Shown here one piece after another: positions 34,130 through 41,925 of a stretch of 41,925 nt of DNA. The position numbers were made by a program, and so were the translations under genes. The DNA is from Bacillota bacterium. Lineage in GTDB: Bacteria > Bacillota > Sulfobacillia > JAIMAT01. Each line of letters starts with the position of its first letter. The first letter of the stretch is position 1. Below the pieces are notes generated by a model. It ran no database searches, had not been told where the DNA came from, and saw only the letters and a program-made list of their open reading frames with translations. The stretch is taken from NCBI GenBank assembly GCA_029961055.1, contig JASBVM010000016.1, positions 1-41,925 of the forward strand. The letters are read 5' to 3'.

Positions 34130-34744
34130 TTGTCCCGATCGATGAAGCTGATCGCGGTGATCACCCTGGTCGCGGCGCTGGGCGGAGGTGTCCTGGCCGG
34201 GGCGCTCCTGACCGGCACCGGCCATGCGGCGGGCCTCCCGGCTCCGGTGGCCCAGACGGTGGCGCAGCCGAGTTGGGTCGACGCGACGACGCCCGCCCCC
34301 GGGCAGGCGGCTCCGGGTGCCGGGCCCGCGCAGGGTGCGGGCCACGGCCGTGCCTGGAGGATGATGGCGCGCGGGGAGCGGTCCACCTGGATCAACAGCG
34401 GGCCCGCGGTGGTCGCCAAGGAGCTGGGCATGACCGTGCAGGAGCTGATCCAGGCCCGGCAGAGCGGCCAGTCCGTCGCCCAGATCGCCCAGTCCAAGGG
34501 CGTCTCGCTCCAGTCGCTGATCGACGCGGTCCTGGCGGCACCCAAGGCGGCGCTGGACGTGCGCGTGCAGCAGGGCGTGCTCACGGCCCAGGAGAGGGAC
34601 CGCATCCTCACCGAGCTGCAGCAGCGGTTGGAGACCAACTTCCAGCGCACCACCCTCGGACGCCCCGGCAAGGCGGCGCCCCCGACCACGCCCCAGACCA
34701 CCCCGCAGACCGCGACGCCGCCCGGCGGCACGAGCAGCAACTGA
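34130..34744 (+). CDS. Secreted protein with DUF2680-like helical repeat
   Basis: 204 aa. The signal peptide (SMKLIAVITLVAALGGGVLAG) is followed by a Pro/Ala/Gly-rich linker. A helical module (VAKELGMTVQELIQARQSG, SVAQIAQSKGVSLQSLIDAV, GVLTAQERDRILTELQQRLE) resembles the short repeat found in many exported Firmicute proteins. The end is a Thr/Pro-rich tail with TTPQTTPQT. Function unknown. The TTG at 34130 has GGAGG 8 bases upstream; the ATG at 34142 is an alternative. It lies 61 bases after the acyl-CoA ligase and is ended by a strong hairpin. Confidence 0.75.
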   Translation: MSRSMKLIAVITLVAALGGGVLAGALLTGTGHAAGLPAPVAQTVAQPSWVDATTPAPGQAAPGAGPAQGAGHGRAWRMMARGERSTWINSGPAVVAKELGMTVQELIQARQSGQSVAQIAQSKGVSLQSLIDAVLAAPKAALDVRVQQGVLTAQERDRILTELQQRLETNFQRTTLGRPGKAAPPTTPQTTPQTATPPGGTSSN

Positions 34745-34780
34745 GCCTCCGAGGCTCCCCGGCCTGACCGGGAATCGCAA

Positions 34781-34820
34781 GCGGAAAGGGCGAGCGCCAC
34801 GGGGCGCTCGCCCTTTCCGC
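34781..34820. terminator. Perfect 18-bp inverted repeat terminator
   Basis: GCGGAAAGGGCGAGCGCC (34781-34798), loop ACGG, then its exact complement GGCGCTCGCCCTTTCCGC (34803-34820). It lies 36 bases after the secreted-protein stop. CCCTTTCC on one side and GGAAAGGG on the other make it nearly symmetric, but the T-tract is short. Confidence 0.75.
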
Positions 34821-34942
34821 CGGGGAAGACGGAGCCGGGAGGAAGTCCGGGGCGCGGGGCTTCCTCCGGACCGGTGGACTTGGTTTGCTCGAGCCGCCGC
34901 GGTAGGTTGTTGGTGTTCGCGACCGGGGAGGTTGCCGACCGG

Positions 34943-35743
34943 ATGGACGGGGAACCGAGGGACGAGACGCCGGACGCCAGCCGACAGCCCGAGCTCAGCG
35001 TGGTCCTCCCCGCCTACAATGAGGAAGCCAACATCGGCGACACCCTGGAGCAGGTGACCGGCTTCCTCGAGGGCAGGGGGCTGGAGTACGAGCTGCTGGT
35101 GGTGGACGACGGCAGCCGGGACCGGACCGGCGCCGTGGTGACCGGCATCGCCAAGGCCAACCCGGCGATCCGCCTGCTCCGCCATACCCGGAACCGCGGT
35201 TACGGCGCCGCGCTCCGCACCGGATTCGCGGCGGCCAGAGGCCGCTGGGTCTTCTTCATGGACTCCGACGGCCAGTTCGACATCCGCGACCTGGAAGGCT
35301 TCCTCGCCCGGCGGGAGAGGGCGGACGTGCTGGTGGGCTACCGGGCCAGGAGGCGCGATCCTCCGCTGCGCCGGCTCAACGCCGCCGGCTGGAACATGCT
35401 GGTGCGACTCCTCCTCGGCGTCCCGGTCCGCGACGTGGACTGCGCCTTCAAGCTTTACCGCGCCGACGTCCTCCGACGGCTGACCATCACCTCCAGCGGC
35501 GCCACCGTCAATGCCGAGATGCTGGCCCAGGTCCGGCGCCTGGGCTACAGGCTGCTGGAGCTCCCCGTCCGCCACTTCCCCCGCACCGCCGGGCGGGCGA
35601 CGGGGAACGACCCCCGCGTGATCCTGCGCGCCTTCCGCGAGCTGGCCCGGCTCGCCCTCTCGCTCCGCCGCGGCGCCCACGACGCCAAGAAGGCCCCCGG
35701 AGCGTGGGCGGCCGGCGTCAAGCGCCCCCGGGGCGACCGCTGA
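34943..35743 (+). CDS. Family 2 glycosyltransferase (DPM1-like)
   Basis: 266 aa GT-A enzyme. VVLPAYNEEANIGDTLEQV, VVDDGSRDRTG and the metal/nucleotide-binding DSDGQFD match polyprenyl-phosphate mannose or glucose synthases; VDCAFKLYR is also typical. It has no C-terminal membrane helices. It would load a sugar from a nucleotide donor onto a lipid carrier at the inner face of the membrane. The ATG at 34943 has GGGGAGG 11 bases upstream; the frame is open to 34874. Its 3' end faces, 31 bases away, the end of a PIG-V-like mannosyltransferase that could use the lipid-linked sugar. Confidence 0.88.
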   Translation: MDGEPRDETPDASRQPELSVVLPAYNEEANIGDTLEQVTGFLEGRGLEYELLVVDDGSRDRTGAVVTGIAKANPAIRLLRHTRNRGYGAALRTGFAAARGRWVFFMDSDGQFDIRDLEGFLARRERADVLVGYRARRRDPPLRRLNAAGWNMLVRLLLGVPVRDVDCAFKLYRADVLRRLTITSSGATVNAEMLAQVRRLGYRLLELPVRHFPRTAGRATGNDPRVILRAFRELARLALSLRRGAHDAKKAPGAWAAGVKRPRGDR

Positions 35744-35774
35744 GCCGGCGGGCGCCGGAGAACCCGGCGCGCGG

Positions 35775-37010
35775 TCAGGCGATCCAGTTCCAGGTCGTGA
35801 AGAGCGTGAAGAAGAAGGCCTGGACCAGCGGCAGGCTGGAGAAGAGCGCCACCTCCACCCAGGGGCGGCGCTCGGCCGCCTGGGCCAGCGTCACCGCCAC
35901 GGGGAAGAGCACCACGAGGTAGCGGGACATGCTGGCCAGCGGCGTCATGGAGTGCAGCGTCGGCGCCGACATGGGCACCAGGACCCCGATCAGCGCCCAG
36001 AGCGCCCACGCCCGGGGCTGCCCCCAGCGCCGGCCCAGGAACGGCAGCAGCAGCCCCGCCAGCGCCGCGAGGCCGTCGATGGTGCTGTAGAGCGGGGCGA
36101 ACTGGGGCCGCCAGCCGCTGACATAGACGCCCAGCGGCCAGTGGGCGGGCGGCGGCGGCGTCACCACCCGGTCGACCGCCGTCGCCAGGCCGACCCAGGG
36201 GGCCGCGAGGTGCCGGTTCCAGCCGGCCTCGGCGTGGACGAAGCGGAGCGCGTCCCCGCTCTCCAGCCAGAGGAAGCCCGCCCAGAGCGCGAAGGCCAGC
36301 GGGATCAGGAGAAGGGGCGCCGCCCGGCGCAGGCTCGGCCCGGACCGGTACCGCTCCAGGGCGAGCCATCCCAGCGGCAGCACCAGGAGGATCCCCAGGT
36401 TCCGCGTCAGGGCCGCCGCCGCGCCCGCCACCCCCGCCCACCACCACCGCTCCCGGTCCGCCGCCCAGAAGGCGGCCACGGTGGCGAAGAGGAAGAGCGC
36501 CTCGGTGTAGATCGCCGAGAAGTAGAAGGAGGTGGGGAAGAGCAGCAGCAGGAGGACCGTCCGGAGCGCCACCCGTTCGCCCAGCCGGCGCGCCACCAGG
36601 CGGTCGAGCAGGATCAGCCCCAGGAGCAGGAAGAGGTTGGAGAGGAGCACCCCCAGGACCGCGCCGGGGAGTCCCGTCAGCCGCTCGCCCAGGCCGATCA
36701 GAAGGGGGTAGAGGGGAAAGAAGGCCTCCGGCGAGTAGTGGCTCCGGACCGGGAAGCCGAAGTAGCCGTAGCGCGCGATCTCCAGGTACCACTGGGAGTC
36801 GTACCGGTCCCACATGGTGAACAGGAGCGGCGCCTGGGAGAGCGGCCAGGGCTGTGCCGGACGGCCCCCCGGAATGCGGAGGCTGGCCGCCCAGCCGATG
36901 AAGCTGAGCGCCAGCCGCGACCCGGCCCAGGCGGCGGCGATGAGGCCGATCCGCCCCCACGCCTCACCCGGGCGAAGCCGCCCGGGGAGTGCCTGGGTCC
37001 CTTCCTCCAT
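35775..37010 (-). CDS. PIG-V-like membrane mannosyltransferase (GT-C)
   Basis: 411 aa, about ten membrane helices. The first external loop contains MWDRYDSQWYLEIARYGY, the WDxxWY-type motif of PIG-V/GT76-like enzymes that use polyprenyl-phosphate mannose. LFPTSFYFSAIYTEALFLF and LTRNLGILLVLPLGWLAL are also characteristic. It would glycosylate a lipid or protein on the outer face of the membrane; the acceptor is unknown. The ATG at 37010 shares one base with the TGA of the preceding SPW gene (TGATG), so it is translationally coupled as the last gene of a five-gene operon. Confidence 0.82.
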   Translation of the reverse strand: MEEGTQALPGRLRPGEAWGRIGLIAAAWAGSRLALSFIGWAASLRIPGGRPAQPWPLSQAPLLFTMWDRYDSQWYLEIARYGYFGFPVRSHYSPEAFFPLYPLLIGLGERLTGLPGAVLGVLLSNLFLLLGLILLDRLVARRLGERVALRTVLLLLLFPTSFYFSAIYTEALFLFATVAAFWAADRERWWWAGVAGAAAALTRNLGILLVLPLGWLALERYRSGPSLRRAAPLLLIPLAFALWAGFLWLESGDALRFVHAEAGWNRHLAAPWVGLATAVDRVVTPPPPAHWPLGVYVSGWRPQFAPLYSTIDGLAALAGLLLPFLGRRWGQPRAWALWALIGVLVPMSAPTLHSMTPLASMSRYLVVLFPVAVTLAQAAERRPWVEVALFSSLPLVQAFFFTLFTTWNWIA

Positions 37011-37303
37011 CAGCTGCGGCCGACCGGCGAGCCGCTCTCGCCCTCCGGGCCGGCCGTCCGCTCCTCGCTCGTCCCGCCGGCCGCCGCCAGCAGGTCCCGC
37101 AGCCAGAAGGCCAGGTAGCCGACCATGCCCGCCAGTGCGACCAGCGTCAGGCCGCCGCCGGCAGCAACGTTGGAGATGGTGGCGGCGGTCCACGGCCGGC
37201 CGGCCGGCTGGCTGGCCACCAGGGCGAAGGGCGAGAGCACCAGCCAGAGCCCTCCCAGGAAGAGCACGAGCAGGGCCCAGAAGCCCGCCGAGATCCGATT
37301 CAC
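37010..37303 (-). CDS. SPW-repeat-like membrane protein
   Basis: 97 aa with two hydrophobic helices. WLVLSPFALVASQPAGRPWT resembles the SPW repeat (Ser/Ala-Pro-Trp/Phe, then Trp-x-A), and a second helix reads LTLVALAGMVGYLAFWL. Function of the family unknown. The GTG at 37303 overlaps the upstream SPW gene by GTGA. It is closely similar in plan to that neighbour, so the pair probably arose by duplication and may assemble together. Confidence 0.7.
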   Translation of the reverse strand: MNRISAGFWALLVLFLGGLWLVLSPFALVASQPAGRPWTAATISNVAAGGGLTLVALAGMVGYLAFWLRDLLAAAGGTSEERTAGPEGESGSPVGRS

Positions 37304-37773
37304 AGCGACTCACCCCGTTCTGCGCTTCCCGTCCCCCGGTAGAGCGCGGCGCCGGTCCGGTCCTCGTCCCGGTGCGCGTCGGAGCCGGCGGACCGCTGCT
37401 GGCTGGCCAGCTCCTCCAGCAGCCGCGCCGCCAGGGGCACGAGCGCCTCCTCCAGGCGTTCCGACGTCAGCCCCTCGGCCGCCTCGCGCTCCGGCCCCGC
37501 CTGCGCGCGGCGCTTCGGCCGCGGCAGCGCGCCGGCCGCGCGCAGCTGGGAGACCAGCGTGGCGCCGAAGAGGAAGACGCCTGCCAGCGCCACCACGGTA
37601 ACACCGAGCCCGCTCCAGAACGAATTGAGCGTGGCGTCGTTCCAGTCGGCTCCCCGGGGCTGGAAGGCCAGCGCCCAGGGGGCGACCATCAGCCAGAAGC
37701 CGCCCAGGAGCGCGGCTAGGCTGGCGCCGATCCCCCAAAGATCTTTCCCGATACCGGCGCGCCTTCGTTCCAT
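37300..37773 (-). CDS. SPW-repeat-like membrane protein with cytosolic tail
   Basis: 157 aa. Two membrane helices (LAALLGGFWLMVAPWALAF; VTVVALAGVFLFGATLVS) flank the SPW-type stretch APWALAFQPRGADWNDATL. A charged, helical C-terminal tail of ~70 residues follows. The ATG at 37773 has GGGGGGAGAACC ahead and lies 58 bases inside the 3' end of the DHA2 exporter gene. This forces coupling to that gene. Confidence 0.72.
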   Translation of the reverse strand: MERRRAGIGKDLWGIGASLAALLGGFWLMVAPWALAFQPRGADWNDATLNSFWSGLGVTVVALAGVFLFGATLVSQLRAAGALPRPKRRAQAGPEREAAEGLTSERLEEALVPLAARLLEELASQQRSAGSDAHRDEDRTGAALYRGTGSAERGESL

Positions 37774-39827
37774 CGGTTCTCCCCCCCGTCGCGCAAGATC
37801 CGCACCGCCGTCGCCGCCGACGTCCCCGCCGCCCCGATCTCCCGGAACTCCCCCGCTGCAGCCAGCCAGGGGTCCAACAGGGCGCGGGCGGCAGGAAGCA
37901 GGAGCTCCCGGGCCACGCGGCGGCCCGCCTCTTCCACCTCCTGGGCGGGCCGGTCTCCCGCCGCCGCTCCCGCCGGCCCCCCGGCCGGCTGCCGTTCCAG
38001 CGCGGCCAGCGCCTCGAGCAGGCCGCGGTCCGCCTCCGAGCGGAGCGCCGTCCCCGCCAGGATGGCGAAGAGCGAGCCGAGAAGGAGCCGGATGTGGACC
38101 ATCCTCGCCTCCTCCCCGCCGGCCAGTTCCTGCGCCCTCTCCTCCGTCTCCATCTCCATCTCCGTCGCGGCGCCGCCGGGCTCATGCGAGCGCCGCAGCG
38201 GGATCTCCTTGAGGAAGAGGGTGACCACGAAGGCCGCCACGAGCGCCGCCGTGCCGACCGCGAAGAGCTCGGTGATGGAGACGGCCAGGCTCTCCCGGAT
38301 GGCCTGCATCAGCTGCCGGAAGAGGAGCTCGCCCTGCGGGCCGAAGTGGGCGAAGGCCTTCTGCATCTCGGCCGTCGCCTGGGGCGAGAGAAGGGCCTGC
38401 GGATTCTCCAGGGCGGCCAGCTTCCCGGCCGGCATCAGCTGGCTGAGTGCCGGCGGGATCCGGCTGTGCAGCTCCGTCTGGAAGCGGTTGGTCATCAGCG
38501 TGCCCAGGACGGCGACGCCGATGGTGCCGCCGATGGAGCGGAAGAACTGGAGGCTGGCCGTCACCTCCCCCAGGCGGCGGAAGGGGAAGGCGTTCTGGAC
38601 CACGATGGTGAAGAGGCTCATCTGCACGCCCATGCCGAGGCCCATGATGATCATGTTGCGGATGACCTCGCCGTTGGTGGCGTGCACGTCCAGGCGCGCA
38701 TTCAGGTACATGCCCACGGCGGCAACGGCGAAGCCCACCAGGGAGATGATCTTGTACCGCCCGGTCCGGGAGAGGAGCTGGCCGCCGATGATGCTGGAGG
38801 CCATGAAGCCCAGCATCATGGGCGTCAGCAGCGTGCCCGAGTTGGTGGCCGTGTCGCCGATCACGCCCTGCATGAAGAGCGGCAGGTACATCACCCCGCC
38901 GAAGAGCCCCCCGGCCACGATGAACGTCGCGATCATCGAGATCGTGAAGATGCTGTTCCGGAAGAGCGACGGGCTGATGATCGGCTCCTCCGCCCGCGAC
39001 TCCAGCCAGAAGAAGAGCACCCACATGACCGCCGAGCCGGCGAAGAGCGAGAGGATCTGCGGCGAGCCCCAGGCGTACTCCGTGCCCGCCCAGCTGAACC
39101 CGAGGAGCATCGGCACCGCCGCCGCGATCAGCACGGCGGCCCCGGGGTAGTCGATCCGGTGCTGGCGCCGCAGGCCCACGCTGGGCAGGGCGATCGCCGC
39201 GATCACCATGGCCACGATGCCCACCGGCAGGTTGACGTAGAAGACCCAGCGCCACGTCCAGTGGTCGGTGATCCACCCGCCCAGCGTCGGCCCGACGATG
39301 GTGGCCAGGCCGAAGACCGCCATCATCAGCCCCTGCCACCGGCCCCGCTCGGCGGGCGGGAAGATGTCGCCGATGATGGCGATGACGATGGGCATCATGG
39401 CGCCCGCTCCCAGGCCTTGCAGGCCGCGGAAGAGGATCAGCTCGGTCATGCTCTGGCTCTGGCCCGAGAGGGCCGAGCCGGCCACGAAGAGGAAGAGCCC
39501 CAGCAGGAAGAAGGGCCTCCGCCCGTAGACGTCGGACAGCTTCCCATAGAGCGGCACCGTCGCCGTGGAAGCCAGCATGTAGGCGGTGAAGACCCAGGAA
39601 TAGTGCTCCAGCCCGTTCAGATCCGCGATGATCCGCGGCATCGCGGTACCGACCACCGTCTGATCGATCGCGGACAGGAGCATCCCCAGCATCGCCGCCG
39701 CCACCACCAGCACCAGGCGCTCACGGCTCAGGGAGCTGCGAAGGCTCTGCCCTTCCTCGATCCGGACCGAGCCACCCTCCCCTGCGCGGCTCCTCCGCTC
39801 CCGATCCGCGGTAGACAACTCGATCAC
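37716..39827 (-). CDS. MFS multidrug exporter, DHA2 family, with C-terminal extension
   Basis: 703 aa. The first ~540 residues are a 14-helix DHA2 exporter: MLLSAIDQTVVGTAMPRII, YGKLSDVYGRRPFFLLG and IVGPTLGGWITDHWTWRWVF. After KEIPLRRSHEPGG comes an acidic linker (ATEMEMETEERAQEL) and a ~130-residue extension with one hydrophobic stretch (IRLLLGSLFAILAGTAL) and Ala/Glu-rich helices. An in-frame ATG at 38102 with GGAGGAGGCGAGG ahead could start the extension as a separate 128-residue protein. The main GTG start at 39827 overlaps the marR-like stop (GTGA). Probably a drug/proton antiporter controlled by that regulator. Confidence 0.9.
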   Translation of the reverse strand: MIELSTADRERRSRAGEGGSVRIEEGQSLRSSLSRERLVLVVAAAMLGMLLSAIDQTVVGTAMPRIIADLNGLEHYSWVFTAYMLASTATVPLYGKLSDVYGRRPFFLLGLFLFVAGSALSGQSQSMTELILFRGLQGLGAGAMMPIVIAIIGDIFPPAERGRWQGLMMAVFGLATIVGPTLGGWITDHWTWRWVFYVNLPVGIVAMVIAAIALPSVGLRRQHRIDYPGAAVLIAAAVPMLLGFSWAGTEYAWGSPQILSLFAGSAVMWVLFFWLESRAEEPIISPSLFRNSIFTISMIATFIVAGGLFGGVMYLPLFMQGVIGDTATNSGTLLTPMMLGFMASSIIGGQLLSRTGRYKIISLVGFAVAAVGMYLNARLDVHATNGEVIRNMIIMGLGMGVQMSLFTIVVQNAFPFRRLGEVTASLQFFRSIGGTIGVAVLGTLMTNRFQTELHSRIPPALSQLMPAGKLAALENPQALLSPQATAEMQKAFAHFGPQGELLFRQLMQAIRESLAVSITELFAVGTAALVAAFVVTLFLKEIPLRRSHEPGGAATEMEMETEERAQELAGGEEARMVHIRLLLGSLFAILAGTALRSEADRGLLEALAALERQPAGGPAGAAAGDRPAQEVEEAGRRVARELLLPAARALLDPWLAAAGEFREIGAAGTSAATAVRILRDGGENRWNEGAPVSGKIFGGSAPA

Positions 39828-40360
39828 CCGTCCTTCCTTGAAGCCTGCACGGTACTCGTCCTGCGGTCCGGGCGGGCCCCCTCCGCAACGAGGGCGTCCA
39901 GGGCCCGGGTCAGCGCCTCCAGCCCCCGCGCCAGCGCCTCGAGGTCCTCGTCCGCCAGGAGGTCGAGCGACCGTTCGAGCCAGCGCTGGCTCCCGTGGCG
40001 GAGCGCCGCCACCTGCTCCTCCCCCCGCGCGCTGAGCGAGACCAGCGTCCGCCGGCGATCCCGGCGGTCCTCCTCGCGACGGGCCAGTTCCAGGCGGACC
40101 AGGCGGTCCACCAGCGCGCTGGCGGTCGGCTCGCTCACCCCCAGCACCTCGGCCAGGCGGCCGACGGGCATGGGACCGTGACGGACGAGGGCGAAGAGCC
40201 CCTTCACCTGGCCCATGGTCAGGTCGAGCGCCAGCCATCCGGACGCGTCGGCGCCCTGGCCCAGCATCGCCAGCCGGCGCAGCTCGTGCAGGCTGTGCAT
40301 GATCCGCTGGCGGCGCCGCTCGCTCCCCTGAGAGCCCGGCTGGAGATCTCGCTGGCCCAT
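39824..40360 (-). CDS. MarR-family transcriptional regulator
   Basis: 178 aa winged-helix regulator. MGQVKGLFALVRHGPMPVGR, LGVSEPTASALVDRLVRLEL and the wing RREEDRRDRRRTLVSLSARG are MarR marks, followed by a dimerisation helix. It probably represses its own operon (exporter, two SPW proteins, mannosyltransferase) until a ligand binds. The ATG at 40360 has GAGGGGAGCG ahead; the frame stays open to 40474 but would include the promoter. Confidence 0.9.
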   Translation of the reverse strand: MGQRDLQPGSQGSERRRQRIMHSLHELRRLAMLGQGADASGWLALDLTMGQVKGLFALVRHGPMPVGRLAEVLGVSEPTASALVDRLVRLELARREEDRRDRRRTLVSLSARGEEQVAALRHGSQRWLERSLDLLADEDLEALARGLEALTRALDALVAEGARPDRRTSTVQASRKDG

Positions 40361-40412
40361 ACGCTCCCCTCTCGGACGGCTCCGGCTGAGACGCCCACCC
40401 GTCACGACGGTT

Positions 40413-40441
40413 AGAATACGTCGATTGTTTCGGGAATGCAA
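40413..40441 (-). promoter_or_regulatory. Promoter of the marR - exporter operon
   Basis: Minus strand TTGCAT (40441-40436), a 17-base spacer and TATTCT (40418-40413), in an AT-rich patch 53 bases before the marR-like ATG. MarR binding here is inferred. Confidence 0.65.
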
Positions 40442-40510
40442 ATAGAACGCGGCAGCCTCGTCCGGCCGCGCCATCCGGCGGGCCGGGCGGAGCCGCCGCG
40501 CGGCTCCTCT

Positions 40511-40963
40511 TCAGTTCGCCCGGCCGACCTCGGCCGGAACCGCGTCCGGCAGGACGTGGGTCCCGCTCTCCCCGGCCAGGGCCCGCTCCACGTCGGTCAG
40601 CGCGGCGATGATGGCCTCGCGGCCGCCCGCCTCCACGAAGCGGATGGCCGCCCTGATCTTGGGGCCCATGCTTCCCTCCGCGAACTCGCCCTGCTCCAGA
40701 TAGCGGCGCGCCTCGCCCGCGGCGACCCGGCCCAGCGGCCGCGCATCCGGTCTCCGGTAGCGGAGGAAGGCCTGGGCTACGTCGGTCAGGATGACCAGGC
40801 GCTCCGCCCCCACGTCCACCGCCAGGCGCTGGGCACCCAGGTCCTTGTCGATGACCCCCTCGGCGCCCTCGTAGCGGATGCGGCCCTCCGCCGAGCGGCG
40901 TTCCACCACCGGGATGCCGCCGCCTCCCGCGCAGACCACCAGCACGCCCGCGTCGACCAGCGC
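40511..40963 (-). CDS. arcC: Carbamate kinase, N-terminal half missing
   Basis: The last 150 residues of carbamate kinase: GVLVVCAGGGGIPVV, GVIDKDLGAQRLAVDVGA, LVILTDV and GSMGPKIRAAIRFVEAGG hold the nucleotide-binding half. Family proteins have ~310 residues. The kinase sequence stops at about 40963, in the middle of a helix (ALVDAG), and upstream of it on the same strand is antisense narG DNA, so no start codon exists. The enzyme would make ATP from carbamoyl phosphate in the arginine deiminase or purine-degradation pathway; this copy cannot work as it stands. Confidence 0.85.
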   Translation of the reverse strand, partial: ALVDAGVLVVCAGGGGIPVVERRSAEGRIRYEGAEGVIDKDLGAQRLAVDVGAERLVILTDVAQAFLRYRRPDARPLGRVAAGEARRYLEQGEFAEGSMGPKIRAAIRFVEAGGREAIIAALTDVERALAGESGTHVLPDAVPAEVGRAN

Positions 40964-41925
40964 GTCCTCTCGCTGCTGGGCGGGGTGATGCTCAGCTTCT
41001 ACGACTGGTACGCCGACCTGCCGCCGGCCTCGCCGCAGGTCTGGGGCGAGCAGACCGACGTGCCGGAGAGCGGCGACTGGTACAACGCCTCCTACCTGAT
41101 CGTCTGGGGCACCAACGTGCCCATGACGCGGACGCCGGACGCGCACTTCCTGGTCGAGGCGCGCTACCGCGGGGCGAAGGTGGTGGCGGTCAGCCCGGAC
41201 TACGCCGAGGTGGTCAAGTTCGCCGACCAGTGGCTGCCGGCGCGGCCGGGGACCGACGGGGCGCTGGCCATGGCCATGACCCACGTCATCCTGAGGGAGT
41301 TCTACCTCGAGCGCGAGACGCCGTACTTCACCGACTACGCCAGGCGCTACACCGACCTGCCCTGCCTGGTGCGGCTGCGGAAGCACGGGGAGGCCTGGGT
41401 GCCCGACCGCTTCCTGCGGGCGAGCGACCTGGGTCTGGAGGAGCCCCACGCCGAGTGGAAGACGCTGGTCTGGGACGCCGCCGCGGGCGCGCCGGCCGTG
41501 CCCAACGGCAGCCTCGGCTTCCGCTGGAGCGAGGAGGGGCGCTGGAACCTGAAGCTGGAGACGGGGGACGGGCGCCCCGTCGACCCGGCGCTGACGCTCC
41601 TCGGGCGGGAGGAGGCCGTCCTGCCGGTGGAGCTGGCCTACTTCGGCGACGGCGCGCCCGCCCTCCTGCGCCGCTCGGTGCCCGCGGTGCGCGTCGCCGA
41701 TCCGGGCGGGACGGACGGGACCTACGTGACCACGGTCTTCGACCTGCTCCTGGCCCAGGCGGGCCTGGGACGCGGCCTGCCCGGCGACTACCCGGCGGGC
41801 TACGACGACCCCCGCCCCTACACCCCGGCCTGGCAGGAGGCCATCACCGGCGTCGACCGGCGCCTGGCGATCCGCGTGGCGCGCGAGTTCGCCGAGAACG
41901 CCGCGCTCACCCGCGGCCGCTCCAT
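40964..41925 (+). CDS. narG: Respiratory nitrate reductase alpha subunit NarG, internal fragment
   Basis: An open frame of ~320 codons from RVLSLLGGVMLSFYDWYADL to the window end without a stop. GEQTDVPESGDWYN (with the Asp that ligates molybdenum in NarG), NVPMTRTPDAHFLVEARYRG and VAVSPDYAEVVKFADQWL are unmistakable for NarG. The first ~200 residues, including the [4Fe-4S] FS0 site, are missing at the left break, and the right end is cut by the window. NarG is the catalytic subunit of the membrane nitrate reductase NarGHI, using quinol electrons to reduce nitrate. Confidence 0.88.

Overview
The window is very GC-rich DNA (roughly 70% or more, strong G/C third-position bias). Genes start with ATG, GTG or TTG, often behind GGAGG-type ribosome sites and often with 1-4 base overlaps. 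Intrinsic terminators with T-tracts, a SAM-I riboswitch, a YwiC-like protein, an Fsr/PadR pair and MetNIQ point to a high-GC Gram-positive of Bacillota type, perhaps a thermophile related to Thermaerobacter or Symbiobacterium. That placement is inference. No rRNA, tRNA, CRISPR array, insertion sequence or phage gene was recognised.

Layout. 0-5 kb: an ABC exporter (ATPase plus permease), an ECF sigma factor with its zinc-finger anti-sigma factor, a HicB-like/DinB fusion and an EntS-type exporter, all on the minus strand. 5.2-12 kb: a DinB protein, a small membrane protein, a patatin-like lipase, an AMACR-like CoA enzyme, an acyltransferase-3/SGNH membrane enzyme and a DUF763 protein. 11.9-15 kb: a thiamine operon thiE - thiS::thiG fusion - thiO behind a promoter and a terminator-containing leader. 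15-17.5 kb: a divergent NRAMP transporter followed by a decayed tract with remnants of an APC permease and a quinate-dehydrogenase-like gene. 17.5-20.5 kb: the methionine importer metN-metI-metQ plus an AbrB-like protein, under a SAM-I riboswitch with a readable promoter and terminator. 20.5-27 kb: a DUF459 SGNH protein, a PadR-Fsr-type efflux pair with a 26-bp operator-like palindrome, and a GH31 glycosidase overlapping an orphan sugar-type ABC ATPase. 27-34.8 kb: a NifX-like protein, a DHA2 exporter, a four-cluster ferredoxin with TatA, YwiC, an unusual acetyl-CoA-synthetase-like ligase and a secreted protein ended by a perfect 18-bp hairpin. 34.9-40.4 kb: a DPM1-like glycosyltransferase converging on a five-gene overlapping operon, marR - DHA2 exporter - SPW protein - SPW protein - PIG-V-like mannosyltransferase.

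The right end is abnormal. A carbamate kinase gene (minus strand) loses its first half at about 40964. At the same base a nitrate reductase alpha subunit (plus strand) begins in mid-protein and runs off the window. Two conserved genes broken at one point in opposite orientation suggest either an assembly chimera or a real rearrangement, so narG linkage to the rest of the window should not be trusted.

The most interesting items are the arcC/narG junction, the thiS-thiG fusion with its buried Gly-Gly, the non-TPP leader of the thiamine operon, the five-gene MarR/exporter/SPW/GT-C operon, the NRAMP protein lacking the usual metal-selectivity methionine, and the ECF sigma gene with no ATG, GTG or TTG start available.
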